This document shows, one piece after another, positions 35,431 to 44,015 of a DNA stretch of 64,000 bases. The DNA is taken from positions 24,392-88,391 of the forward strand of contig JAEIOD010000024.1 in the NCBI GenBank assembly GCA_016342415.1, written 5' to 3'. Positions within the stretch are counted from its first letter, which is position 1; each line of letters opens with the position of its first letter. Made by a program: the position numbers and the translations under genes. The stretch is from Clostridiales bacterium (GTDB lineage Bacteria > Bacillota > Clostridia > Peptostreptococcales > Acidaminobacteraceae). The notes under the pieces are model-generated. The model had not been told where the DNA came from and searched no databases. It was given only the letters and a program-made list of their open reading frames with translations.

Positions 35431-35886
35431 ATGTTTAATACGTTAGATGTTATTGATCAGGAAATATTAAAACTGTTGTCGGAGAATTCCAGAATGTCTT
35501 ATGTTGAGATTGGAAAAAGAGTGAATCTCTCAAGAGTGGCAGTGAAATCAAGAATGGAGTCTTTAGAAAAAGAAGGTATCATCGAAAGATATAGTATAGT
35601 GATAAATCCAGAAAAGGTAGGTCGAATGATTTCAGCATTTTTTGATGTTGAAACAGAACCATCCAAATTACTTCATGTTGCTGAATCTATTACCGCTTTG
35701 AGTCATGTGACAGATGTATATCAGATGACGGGTTCGTCTAAACTTCATGTACATGCAACTCTTGAATTAAATGAAGATTTGGAAAGATTTTTGAGAGAGG
35801 ATTTATACGTTATTGAAGGCATTGTTAAAATTGATTGCAATGTGATTGTATCGAGGTTTAAAACCAGAAAGGGCTTACGTATTTAA
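35431..35886 (+). CDS. Lrp/AsnC-family transcriptional regulator
   Basis: This 151-residue regulator has an N-terminal AsnC-type helix-turn-helix (IDQEILKLLSENSRMSYVEI, then VNLSRVAVKSRMESLEKEG) and a C-terminal RAM domain (about 65-145) that binds effectors in this family. ATG 35431 follows AAAGGAG by 5 nt. Its promoter carries paired palindromes. It leads a three-gene unit with a chromate-transporter half and a gamma-glutamyltransferase-like protein, the same set as Bacillus ywrC, ywrA/ywrB and ywrD, which suggests a YwrC-like local regulator. Confidence 0.92.
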   Translation: MFNTLDVIDQEILKLLSENSRMSYVEIGKRVNLSRVAVKSRMESLEKEGIIERYSIVINPEKVGRMISAFFDVETEPSKLLHVAESITALSHVTDVYQMTGSSKLHVHATLELNEDLERFLREDLYVIEGIVKIDCNVIVSRFKTRKGLRI

Positions 35887-35887
35887 T

Positions 35888-36436
35888 ATGAAGGTTTATT
35901 TTGATTTGTTTATGGCATTTTTCAGATGTGGGATTTTTGCCTTTGGTGGTGGTCCTGCAACTGTTCCGTTAATAGAAAATGAAGTAGTGAATACGTTTAG
36001 TTGGTTGACTGTAGGTGAGTTTGCAGATGCATATGCCGTTGTCAGCACTTTACCCGGACCTATCACCACAAAGATGGCTGCTTTAATCGGTTTTAAAATG
36101 GGTGGCATATTAGGAGCTGTTGTTGCAATTGTTGGTATAGTTTTACCATCTGCAATTGCTGTAGTGGTATTATTTTCATTCTATCAAAAAAATAAGGATA
36201 CCAAATGGATGCAAGGTATGATGAAAGGCGTTAGACCTGTTGTAGCAGTTTTAATATTCCAGGTCCTGTATAAGATGTCCAAAACAGCATTTGGATTAAC
36301 TGCATTTGATCCAAAGTTTGCAATACCGACTGGGGCTGTTGCTTTAGTGGCTGCAGTACTTTTGTTTAAATTTAAGTTACATCCTATTGTACTTATTGTA
36401 GGTTCACTTATATTTGGTGGCGTGTTCTTAGGTTAG
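35888..36436 (+). CDS. Chromate transporter family protein, half-length, unpaired
   Basis: This is a 182-residue CHR-domain membrane protein. It has the N-terminal FAFGGGPATVPLIENEVV motif and the VSTLPGPITTKMAAL stretch. It starts 1 nt after the Lrp gene stop, with only a weak AAAGGG site, and is probably translationally coupled. Unlike most half-length CHR genes it has no partner next to it; the only other halves in the window are the pair at 19380-20491. It may function as a homodimer or with those proteins. The transported ion is unproven. Confidence 0.88.
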   Translation: MKVYFDLFMAFFRCGIFAFGGGPATVPLIENEVVNTFSWLTVGEFADAYAVVSTLPGPITTKMAALIGFKMGGILGAVVAIVGIVLPSAIAVVVLFSFYQKNKDTKWMQGMMKGVRPVVAVLIFQVLYKMSKTAFGLTAFDPKFAIPTGAVALVAAVLLFKFKLHPIVLIVGSLIFGGVFLG

Positions 36437-36441
36437 GAGAA

Positions 36442-38046
36442 ATGATGAAATTCAATCCATTTGAGAAAAGATTTGCTTCAAAAAGAAATCCGATGTATTC
36501 CAATAAAGGTATGGTTGCTACCAGTCAACCTTTAGCGGCGGAAGCTGGTGCTGAGATACTAAGAAAAGGTGGCAACGCTGTTGATGCAGCCGTAGCAACA
36601 GCTGCATGCTTAACAGTTGTTGAACCAACTTCAAATGGTATAGGAGGGGATGCTTTTGCGCTGGTTTGGATGAAAGACAAACTATATGGTTTGAATGCGA
36701 GTGGACCGGCTCCAAGTGAAATATCGATTTCAAAAGTAAAAGCTCTTGGGCATGAGGAAATGCCTAAGTTTGGTTTCACACCGGTAACTGTGCCAGGTGC
36801 ACCTAAGGCTTGGGCAAGTTTAATAGAACGTTTTGGTAACTTAACACTTAAAGAGGTTTTAGAACCTGCAGTTAGAATCGCTGAGGGAGGATATCCTGTA
36901 AGTACAACTTTGGGATATTTCTGGAAAAAGGCACATAAAGCTTATGAAAAGTTAGAAGGGGAAGCTTTCAAAGAGTGGTTTAATACCTTTTCATTTGATG
37001 GTCCACCAGAAGTTGGTCAAGTCATTACCATGAAAAATCATGCAAAAACATTAAGGTCAATTGGTGACAGCGATAGTGATAGTTTTTACAAAGGTGATTT
37101 AGCAGACTTAATTGACGAGACCTCAAAAAAATATGGTGGATTTATAAGGAAACATGATTTGGAGAACTTCGATGTTGAGTGGGTAGATCCAATCAAAATG
37201 AATTATAAAGGTTTTGATGTTTGGGAAATTCCTCCGAATGGTCAAGGCATTATTGCTTTGATGGGTCTTAATACCATGAAACATTTAGACGTTAAATGTT
37301 ATGGAACTGTTGATACGCTTCATAAACAATTTGAAGCAATGAAACAGGCTTTTACGGATGGGTTACATTATATTTCGGATCCAAAAGCAATGACTGTTAC
37401 TTTTGATGAGTTGTTATCTGATGACTATGGTAAGAAATGTGCTATAAAAATTACTGATGAAGCCTTGGAACCAAGTGTTTCGGAACCACAAAGAAGTGGT
37501 ACGATTTATTTGGCTACAGCCGATAAAGATGGCAATATGGTATCTTATATTCAAAGTAATTATATGGGATTTGGCTCAGGCATTGTTATCCCAGGCACGG
37601 GTATAGGCATGCAAAATAGAGGTCACACCTTTAGTTTGGATGAAAAACATGTAAATGCCTTAGAACCGAATAAAAAGACATACCACACAATTATTCCAGG
37701 TTTTATCACCAAAGATGATATTGGTATTGGACCGTTTGGTGTGATGGGCGGTTTTATGCAACCCCAAGGCCATATGCAGGTCATTATGAATATGATAGAC
37801 TTTGATATGAATCCGCAGGATGCTTTGGATGCTCCTAGATGGCAGTGGGTGAAAGGTAAGAAATTTACAGTTGAATCAAAAATGACAGATGATGTTATCA
37901 GACAGCTCTCTATGAAAGGTCATGAAATCACTATGACAGCAGAAGAAGGTTCGTTTGGAAGAGGTCAGATTATTATTCGTAAAGATAATGGTGTTTATGT
38001 TGGTGGAACGGAATCGCGAACGGATGGCCATATCAGTATATTGTAA
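36442..38046 (+). CDS. Cytosolic gamma-glutamyltransferase family protein (YwrD-like)
   Basis: This is a 534-residue Ntn-hydrolase of the gamma-glutamyltranspeptidase family. It has no signal peptide, unlike secreted GGT. The self-cleavage Thr is probably the one in SGTIYLATAD (about residue 354), where classical enzymes have TTHxxVVD, so the pocket differs. The conserved early motif GGNAVDAAVATAACL and the GGFMQPQGH segment are present. It follows an Lrp regulator and a CHR transporter, as ywrD does in Bacillus. Gamma-glutamyl hydrolysis is likely, but the natural substrate is unknown. Confidence 0.87.
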   Translation: MMKFNPFEKRFASKRNPMYSNKGMVATSQPLAAEAGAEILRKGGNAVDAAVATAACLTVVEPTSNGIGGDAFALVWMKDKLYGLNASGPAPSEISISKVKALGHEEMPKFGFTPVTVPGAPKAWASLIERFGNLTLKEVLEPAVRIAEGGYPVSTTLGYFWKKAHKAYEKLEGEAFKEWFNTFSFDGPPEVGQVITMKNHAKTLRSIGDSDSDSFYKGDLADLIDETSKKYGGFIRKHDLENFDVEWVDPIKMNYKGFDVWEIPPNGQGIIALMGLNTMKHLDVKCYGTVDTLHKQFEAMKQAFTDGLHYISDPKAMTVTFDELLSDDYGKKCAIKITDEALEPSVSEPQRSGTIYLATADKDGNMVSYIQSNYMGFGSGIVIPGTGIGMQNRGHTFSLDEKHVNALEPNKKTYHTIIPGFITKDDIGIGPFGVMGGFMQPQGHMQVIMNMIDFDMNPQDALDAPRWQWVKGKKFTVESKMTDDVIRQLSMKGHEITMTAEEGSFGRGQIIIRKDNGVYVGGTESRTDGHISIL

Positions 38047-38049
38047 AAT

Positions 38050-38077
38050 AAGCCAACACAGTAAAATGTGTTGGCTT
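38050..38077. terminator. Bidirectional terminator
   Basis: A perfect 11-bp stem (38050-38060 with 38067-38077) with a 6-nt loop is followed by CTATTTATTTTCT on + and TATTTTAC on -. It ends the ggt-like and subtilase genes. Confidence 0.88.
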
Positions 38078-38081
38078 CTAT

Positions 38082-39995
38082 TTATTTTCTAACGGTTGTA
38101 AACACAGAGGTAAAGAATTCTGATAGTGTATGGGTATCGGTTTCAAATGCACCTTCATTAAAACGTATTGTATATCTCATATTTGGATCTAAAGATGCTG
38201 GTTTTAAGATCATAAATTTTCCGGAATTATCAACTGATACATTCATATCCATATCATAGAACGTTATTGTAACTGGAATCTCGAAATTGCTTTTATCGAT
38301 GAGTTTTACCTTATTAGGGTCTTTTAAAGTGATGATTTCAGTAAATGTTACATCTATGGTTGAACCCGTAGGTACATTTCTTGCTTTGTTGATTGGTACT
38401 ATGCTTTCTACAACCTGAGTCGTTTCCACAACTGGTGGTGGTAAAGCTTTTGTTGTAAAAGTAAAGTCATATGCAATTGATGGATTGTCAGTTGCATCCA
38501 TTACTATACCAGCTGGAATATGAACTTCGTATGTTCTTGAGTAATCTAGAACATTATCCAGTGTTAGAGTTAATTTTAATGTACCGTCTACTTGAGATGG
38601 CGTATATCCGACTAGAGTTGGCACGGGATATTCAGGATCAACTAAACCTGTAATTTCGATACCGTCGATTGTTGTTGGTGAATAAACTAATTCGCTGAAA
38701 TTAATTTCAATTGAAGTGGATATATCAACATCCGTACTCTCATCATCTGGTATTGTTGAAGATACATATGGTTCATAATCAACAGGTTCTACGTATTCCA
38801 TAGCCAATAACGCTTTGTGAGCGTTTATCATACCACCAGTTGAAGTTTTCCCTGATAATGAATCAAGTGGATCTACTGTGGCATAGAGTATATTGATGTA
38901 TTCTTGAGTGGTAAGACTGTTATCGTAACTCATCATTAAAGCTAAAGTACCAGCAACGTGTGGTGCTGCCATAGATGTTCCGTTGAAGCTCGCAAATTGA
39001 TCTTTAGAATCAGTTGGGAAGGTACTTAGAATCCCAACACCTGGAGCGCCTACATCGACAGAAACAGAACCGTAATTTGAAAATCTAGGTTTTAAACCAT
39101 TACGGTCAACTGCTGCAACGGAAATGATATTGGCACTATTGTATGATGAAGGATAATGCGGTCTTCTATCTGTGTTTGTTTTGTCGTTACCTGCTGCAGC
39201 AACAAATGGACCACCAAAGTTTTCTATGGCTTCTTTGAGCGCAAGGCTGTATCCGCCGCCGCCCCAAGAGGCGTTGATTATATTGGCACCATATGATTTA
39301 GCTTCATTGATAGCATCAATTGCATCATCCGTATACCCACCATTTTCTCCTAAAAATTTAAGAGCTATTAATCTAATGTTTGGTGAAACGCCGACAACAC
39401 CCAAATTGTTATCGAGGGCTGCAATTGTACCTGATACATGTGTACCATGATCTTCATATGAGTCAAATGGATCGTAATGAAAGTTTTTTTCAAAGTCGAA
39501 CTGTCCAAATAAATCTTCATGAGTTGTTTGTACACCAGAATCGATGACAGCAACAGTGATCTGATTGGAACCTTTAGTAATATCCCATGCTTCTGGCGCG
39601 TCTATATCAATATCATTTGAGTTGTATAATCCCCATAGACTACTGAAGTAGTTTTCAGTTATTTCCACAGGCTGATAAAGATAATTTGGTTCTGCAAATC
39701 GGATGCCTTTTTTCTTATTGAGTTTTTCTACAATATCCATAACATCCTTGTTTTTATTGAATTTGTAAAGTTTTAGGCTGTTTTTGCCCAGGTTTTTTTC
39801 TGGTATCATGTCAAACTCTTTTTCGTATTTGTCTTTATCTTTGAAATTTTCTTCGTACTGTACGATAACGGCACCTGTCATATATTCCACGGTATCAAGT
39901 GTACTGTCATTGAGAGTTGCATAGGTTCCGATTGGGATGAGTGCTGTTATTAAGAGTATGATCATTAGGATACTAATTAATTTACTTCTAAACAT
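38082..39995 (-). CDS. Secreted subtilisin-like serine protease with Ig-like C-terminal domains
   Basis: This 637-residue S8 protease has a signal peptide (about 1-26), a propeptide (about 40-105) and the peptidase domain (about 120-395). The catalytic triad is seen in VAVIDSGVQ (Asp), DHGTHVSGT (His) and FNGTSMAAPH (Ser). Two Big_5-type immunoglobulin-like domains follow (about 405-510 and 515-637), typical of secreted or wall-associated proteins. No sortase signal or S-layer domain is visible, so it is probably released. It is a single gene facing the ggt operon across a shared terminator. Confidence 0.94.
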   Translation of the reverse strand: MFRSKLISILMIILLITALIPIGTYATLNDSTLDTVEYMTGAVIVQYEENFKDKDKYEKEFDMIPEKNLGKNSLKLYKFNKNKDVMDIVEKLNKKKGIRFAEPNYLYQPVEITENYFSSLWGLYNSNDIDIDAPEAWDITKGSNQITVAVIDSGVQTTHEDLFGQFDFEKNFHYDPFDSYEDHGTHVSGTIAALDNNLGVVGVSPNIRLIALKFLGENGGYTDDAIDAINEAKSYGANIINASWGGGGYSLALKEAIENFGGPFVAAAGNDKTNTDRRPHYPSSYNSANIISVAAVDRNGLKPRFSNYGSVSVDVGAPGVGILSTFPTDSKDQFASFNGTSMAAPHVAGTLALMMSYDNSLTTQEYINILYATVDPLDSLSGKTSTGGMINAHKALLAMEYVEPVDYEPYVSSTIPDDESTDVDISTSIEINFSELVYSPTTIDGIEITGLVDPEYPVPTLVGYTPSQVDGTLKLTLTLDNVLDYSRTYEVHIPAGIVMDATDNPSIAYDFTFTTKALPPPVVETTQVVESIVPINKARNVPTGSTIDVTFTEIITLKDPNKVKLIDKSNFEIPVTITFYDMDMNVSVDNSGKFMILKPASLDPNMRYTIRFNEGAFETDTHTLSEFFTSVFTTVRK

Positions 39996-40123
39996 GTTAT
40001 CAACTCCTTTAATTTATTTCCACATAAAATATATACCCCGTTTTTGAGCTTTTAATAATAAAGTGCACTGAAACTACACAATTGTTAGTTGAGATGATTT
40101 CTGTTAAACTATTTAAGTAGGTC

Positions 40124-40151
40124 TTGATTTAATTGGAAAATAATGTAAAAT
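40124..40151 (+). promoter_or_regulatory. Candidate promoter for maf-radC
   Basis: TTGATT (40124-40129) and TAAAAT (40146-40151) have a 16-bp spacer. The start codon of maf is 10 nt further on, leaving a very short leader with GAGGTAGG as the ribosome binding site. Confidence 0.45.
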
Positions 40152-40161
40152 AGAGGTAGGT

Positions 40162-40740
40162 ATGAAAAAAATAATATTGGCATCCGGTTCGCCTAGAAGA
40201 AAAGAAATATTGGAAACAGTTGGTGCGAGCTTTGAAATCAAAACAAGTGATATAGAAGAAGTGGTAAGAAATGGAGAGTCTCCTGAAACAGTCGTTGCTG
40301 CATTGGCTTTTGAAAAAGGATTTGACATTTCTAAAGATGCAGAAGAAGGTACATTGGTTATTTCAGCGGATACTATTGTTTTTAAAGATATTATTCTTGG
40401 AAAACCCAAAGATGAAGCAGATGCGTTTTCTATGTTACAATCATTGAAAAATGATCAACATTCAGTTTATACAGGAATCTGTGTCATAGAGGCTGGTACG
40501 ACTAATAAAATAGTAGAAGTTGTAGAAACCAAAGTCTTTACTAAGAATTATTCTGATGAGAAAATAAAAAGATATATTGAGTCAGGCGAAGTCTGGGGTA
40601 AAGCTGGTGCTTATGCCATACAAGGACTCGGAGCAACGCTTATTGATCACATAGAAGGTGATTATCTTAATGTAGTTGGCTTACCAGTTTCTAAATTGGA
40701 ATCTATCTTACAAGAATATTTTGGCATTGAGTTCCTCTAA
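40162..40740 (+). CDS. maf: Maf-type nucleoside triphosphate pyrophosphatase
   Basis: Maf proteins hydrolyse non-canonical or canonical NTPs to NMPs and are linked to septum control. The 192-residue protein has the signature ILASGSPRRKEIL at its start, the SADTIV motif and the late AYAIQGLGATL segment. It begins the conserved maf-radC-mreBCD gene order. Nucleotide preference is not evident from the sequence. Confidence 0.95.
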   Translation: MKKIILASGSPRRKEILETVGASFEIKTSDIEEVVRNGESPETVVAALAFEKGFDISKDAEEGTLVISADTIVFKDIILGKPKDEADAFSMLQSLKNDQHSVYTGICVIEAGTTNKIVEVVETKVFTKNYSDEKIKRYIESGEVWGKAGAYAIQGLGATLIDHIEGDYLNVVGLPVSKLESILQEYFGIEFL

Positions 40741-40748
40741 GGAGCTAT

Positions 40749-41426
40749 ATGAATATAAAAACCATTCCCCCTATAGAAAGACCGCGAGAAAAATTATGTC
40801 ATTTTGGTGTATCTGCTTTAACCAATTCTGAGTTGATGGCTATAGTACTGCAGTCGGGTTCAAGAGAAGAGTCCGCAATTGAGCTGGGTCAAAACATCAT
40901 CAATTTGTTTGATCATGGAATTCAAGGTTTAAATGATGTAACGGTTGAAGAACTCACGGCTGTTAAGGGGGTTGGTATTGCAAAGGCTTGTCAAATTTCT
41001 GCTGCAGTGGAACTCGGTAGACGGGTCAGTAAATGCAAAATAAATATACTTGGAAAAATTAATTCGCCTAAAACTGTAGTAGAATACTTTCAAGAGGAAC
41101 TCAGACATCTGAACAAGGAAAAATTTATTGTTGTATTTTTAAATACAAAAAATTTAATTACATCATATGAAGTGGTTTCTGTGGGCAGTTTGAGCGCTTC
41201 TATCGTACATCCAAGAGAAGTTTTCAATCGTGCTATCAAAAAAAGTGCTGCTTCAATTATTTTGATTCATAATCATCCAAGTGGTAATCCAACGCCTAGT
41301 CGAGAAGATGAGGCAATTACCAAAAGATTATGTAATGTTGGAGAGGTTGTAGGGATAAAAATACTGGACCATATCATCATTTCAGAAGACGGTTATTTCA
41401 GTTTCAAAGAAATGGATATACTTTAA
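40749..41426 (+). CDS. radC: RadC-family JAB/MPN domain protein
   Basis: This 225-residue protein has N-terminal helix-hairpin-helix repeats (LTAVKGVGIAKACQI) and a C-terminal JAMM-type metalloprotease motif, HNHPSGNPTPSREDEAIT. Its biochemical role is unsettled despite the old name; DNA repair was later withdrawn for the E. coli protein. It lies 8 nt after maf and is followed by a small terminator before mreB. Confidence 0.95.
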   Translation: MNIKTIPPIERPREKLCHFGVSALTNSELMAIVLQSGSREESAIELGQNIINLFDHGIQGLNDVTVEELTAVKGVGIAKACQISAAVELGRRVSKCKINILGKINSPKTVVEYFQEELRHLNKEKFIVVFLNTKNLITSYEVVSVGSLSASIVHPREVFNRAIKKSAASIILIHNHPSGNPTPSREDEAITKRLCNVGEVVGIKILDHIIISEDGYFSFKEMDIL

Positions 41427-41427
41427 G

Positions 41428-41448
41428 TACTCCTTGGAGTATTTTTTT
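41428..41448 (+). terminator. Short terminator after radC
   Basis: A 5-bp stem (41428-41432 with 41437-41441) with a CTTG loop is followed by seven T residues. Confidence 0.65.
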
Positions 41449-41486
41449 AAATTTAAGCAAGTAAAACTGCTGTTTCTGTGTTACTA

Positions 41487-41515
41487 TTGAAGGTGACGAA
41501 ATATAAAAATAATAT
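41487..41515 (+). promoter_or_regulatory. Candidate promoter of the mre operon
   Basis: TTGAAG (41487-41492) and TAATAT (41510-41515) are separated by 17 bp, about 80 nt before the mreB start. Confidence 0.5.
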
Positions 41516-41595
41516 AATTATTTGGGTGTTCCTATGGCATTCAAACCAGTAATATAGTACAATCTTTGAGTATACTTTTGGAAGGAGAAAACAAG

Positions 41596-42627
41596 TTGGG
41601 ATTATATGATTTATTTAATAAGGAAATAGGTATCGATTTAGGTACTGCAAATACATTAGTGACTAGAAATGATAAGAAAATCATTTTAAGAGAGCCATCT
41701 GTTGTAGCGATGAATTTGAATACACATCAAGTTGTAGCTGTAGGAGAAGAAGCAAAACAGATGATCGGTAGAACACCTGGTAACATTAAAGCAATTAGAC
41801 CGCTAAGAGATGGGGTTATCGCTGATTTTACAGTGACAGAAAAAATGATTAAGTACTTTATCAGAAAGACACATCCAAAAACAATGCCTTTTGGGTCTAT
41901 TAATGTTGCAATTTGTGTACCATCTGGTGTTACAGAAGTTGAGAAAAAAGCTGTTATAGAAGCTGCGGAGAGTGCTGGTGCAAAAAAGGTTATGTTAATA
42001 GAAGAACCTATGGCAGCTGCGATCGGTGCAGGTTTGCCAATTGAAGATGCTTTTGGATCGATGGTTGTTGATATAGGTGGTGGTACAACGGAAATCGCTG
42101 TAATTTCTTATGGTGGTATTGTATTGTCAAGATCTATTAGAGTTGGTGGTGATGAATTAGATGAGGCCATCGTACAATTCGTTAGAAAAGAATACAACCT
42201 AATGATTGGAGAAAGAACAGCTGAAGATGTTAAAATTAATATTGGATCAGCTTATCCATTAAAAGAAACCATTTCGATGGAAGTTACAGGTCGTAATCTT
42301 TTAACAGGTTTACCCAAAACATTTACATTAACTTCTAAAGAAATTTTATTAGCACTTAAAGAACCAATCAACTCAATTGTAGATGGTGTAAGATATGCAC
42401 TTGAGAGAACGCCACCGGAATTATCTTCGGATATCATTCAAAGAGGTATTATGTTAACCGGTGGAGGGGCTTTGTTAAAAGGTTTGGATGTTCTTATCAA
42501 ACAAGAAACACAAGTACCTGTTATAATTGCTGAAAATCCACTGGATTGTGTTGCAATCGGAACGGGTTTGGCAGCAAAAGAGCTTCGTAATGTTCGTAAA
42601 TCAGCTAAGAAAAATAAAAATTACTAG
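41596..42627 (+). CDS. mreB: Rod shape-determining protein MreB
   Basis: MreB is the bacterial actin that guides lateral wall synthesis. The 343-residue protein shows the phosphate-1 loop GIDLGTANTLV, the phosphate-2 loop VVDIGGGTTEIAV and the adenosine motif MLTGGGALLKGLD. The start is TTG at 41596, 8 nt after AAGGAG, giving MGLYDLF; an in-frame ATG at 41566 has no ribosome binding site. It leads mreBCD and the PBP2 gene. Confidence 0.97.
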   Translation: MGLYDLFNKEIGIDLGTANTLVTRNDKKIILREPSVVAMNLNTHQVVAVGEEAKQMIGRTPGNIKAIRPLRDGVIADFTVTEKMIKYFIRKTHPKTMPFGSINVAICVPSGVTEVEKKAVIEAAESAGAKKVMLIEEPMAAAIGAGLPIEDAFGSMVVDIGGGTTEIAVISYGGIVLSRSIRVGGDELDEAIVQFVRKEYNLMIGERTAEDVKINIGSAYPLKETISMEVTGRNLLTGLPKTFTLTSKEILLALKEPINSIVDGVRYALERTPPELSSDIIQRGIMLTGGGALLKGLDVLIKQETQVPVIIAENPLDCVAIGTGLAAKELRNVRKSAKKNKNY

Positions 42628-42635
42628 GAGTTACG

Positions 42636-43475
42636 ATGAACGGCTATAAAATAAGACGATGGTTGATCTTATTTATCGCTATATTAGTCATCACAATCAT
42701 GGGCATTACCATGGGCGGTCGAGAGCGTGTTACCTTTGTTGAAAATACAATAGGTAACATTATTGCGCCAATCCAAAAAGGTGTTTATAATGTGGGGAGT
42801 TTTATCGGAGATAAAATAAGACCGATTATTTCGATTTGGGAGATAGAAGCAGAGAACAAGGAATTGGCAGCTGAAAATGAACAGTTACATCAACAATTGA
42901 CTGAAGCACAATTAACTGTCAAAGAGTACGAAGATCTAAAGAGTTTAAAAACAGCATTGAATTATGCTGAAAACCAGGAAATTGATAATTACGTAACTGT
43001 GAATGTCATAGCGAAAGATACCGGTAATTGGTATAACATGTTTACCATTGATAAAGGAATTAATGATGGTATTACTAAAAATAGTGCTGTGATGAACGGG
43101 GATGGCTTAGTGGGTCTGGTTTATGAAGTCGGATCAAACTGGGGCAAAGTCGTTACGGTAATAGATAATAAGAGTTCTATTGGATTTGAGGTTTTGGATT
43201 CCGATCAGACGTACGATGGTATTTTACATGGAGATGTTAATGCTGTCATCAGTGGTGAACTATTTGATCCACAAGCCATTGTAGGTATTGGAAATGTAGT
43301 TGTTACATCTGGTTTAGGAATTTATCCTAAAGGCATTCATATCGGATACATAAGTGAAGTGGTTTATGATGAAGATGAGCTGTTGACTTCAATTGTTGTT
43401 GAATCATCTGTTAATTTCAAGAACATTGACAGATTATTTGTCATTCCAAAGGAAGTGATAACAGATGATCAATAG
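42636..43475 (+). CDS. mreC: Rod shape-determining protein MreC
   Basis: MreC is the extracytoplasmic scaffold of the elongation complex. The 279-residue protein has one N-terminal membrane helix (about 8-28), a coiled coil (about 65-105, rich in Glu and Leu) and the paired beta-barrel domain after about residue 115, with IAKDTGNWYN and DGLVGLVYEVG segments. It lies 8 nt after mreB and overlaps mreD by 11 nt. Confidence 0.94.
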   Translation: MNGYKIRRWLILFIAILVITIMGITMGGRERVTFVENTIGNIIAPIQKGVYNVGSFIGDKIRPIISIWEIEAENKELAAENEQLHQQLTEAQLTVKEYEDLKSLKTALNYAENQEIDNYVTVNVIAKDTGNWYNMFTIDKGINDGITKNSAVMNGDGLVGLVYEVGSNWGKVVTVIDNKSSIGFEVLDSDQTYDGILHGDVNAVISGELFDPQAIVGIGNVVVTSGLGIYPKGIHIGYISEVVYDEDELLTSIVVESSVNFKNIDRLFVIPKEVITDDQ

Positions 43476-43974
43476 TGAAATAAGTATTAAATATAAAACC
43501 CTGTTATTTATAATAGTCATTAATTTTATTTTGCAGTCAACCATATTGCAATCTTTAAAAGTATTTAATGTGTCTGCGAACTTCACTCTGGTTTTGGTGA
43601 TAGTCGTCACAATAATCTACGGATTGGAAAAAGGTGTTTTTGCAGCAATTTTTGCCGGTTTGTTCGTTGATACATATTTAAGCATGGCAATTGGAATGAA
43701 TTTGTTCATTTTAGTAATTATTGCTGTACTGATAAGCATTATCGGTAGACCTCTGTTTACTGGAAATAAATTAACATTGGTCTTTATGACAGCCATCAGT
43801 ACGACACTTTATCACTTGATGTATTTCTTTTTTATGTATTTCTTAAATAAAGGCGTTAGTATAAGTGATGTCATGACGAAAATAGTACCAACAGAAATTA
43901 TATATAACTCAATCGTATGTGTGATTGTGTATCATGTGTCAATTAGATGGATTGAAAGACATAAACTAGATTAG
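43465..43974 (+). CDS. mreD: Rod shape-determining protein MreD
   Basis: MreD is a small polytopic membrane protein of the elongation complex. The 169-residue protein has about five membrane helices and conserved features of the family such as YGLEKGVFAAIFAGLFVD. Identification rests on these features and on position between mreC and the PBP2 gene. Confidence 0.9.
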   Translation: MINSEISIKYKTLLFIIVINFILQSTILQSLKVFNVSANFTLVLVIVVTIIYGLEKGVFAAIFAGLFVDTYLSMAIGMNLFILVIIAVLISIIGRPLFTGNKLTLVFMTAISTTLYHLMYFFFMYFLNKGVSISDVMTKIVPTEIIYNSIVCVIVYHVSIRWIERHKLD

Positions 43975-44015
43975 ATGACAGTTCATTGAACTGTCATTAT
44001 TTGAAAGGTGATAAC

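Noticed and set aside
35888..36436. Evidence that the CHR genes confer chromate resistance
   Set aside because: Only family membership is seen. Half-length CHR proteins have varied or unknown substrates, so resistance is not claimed.
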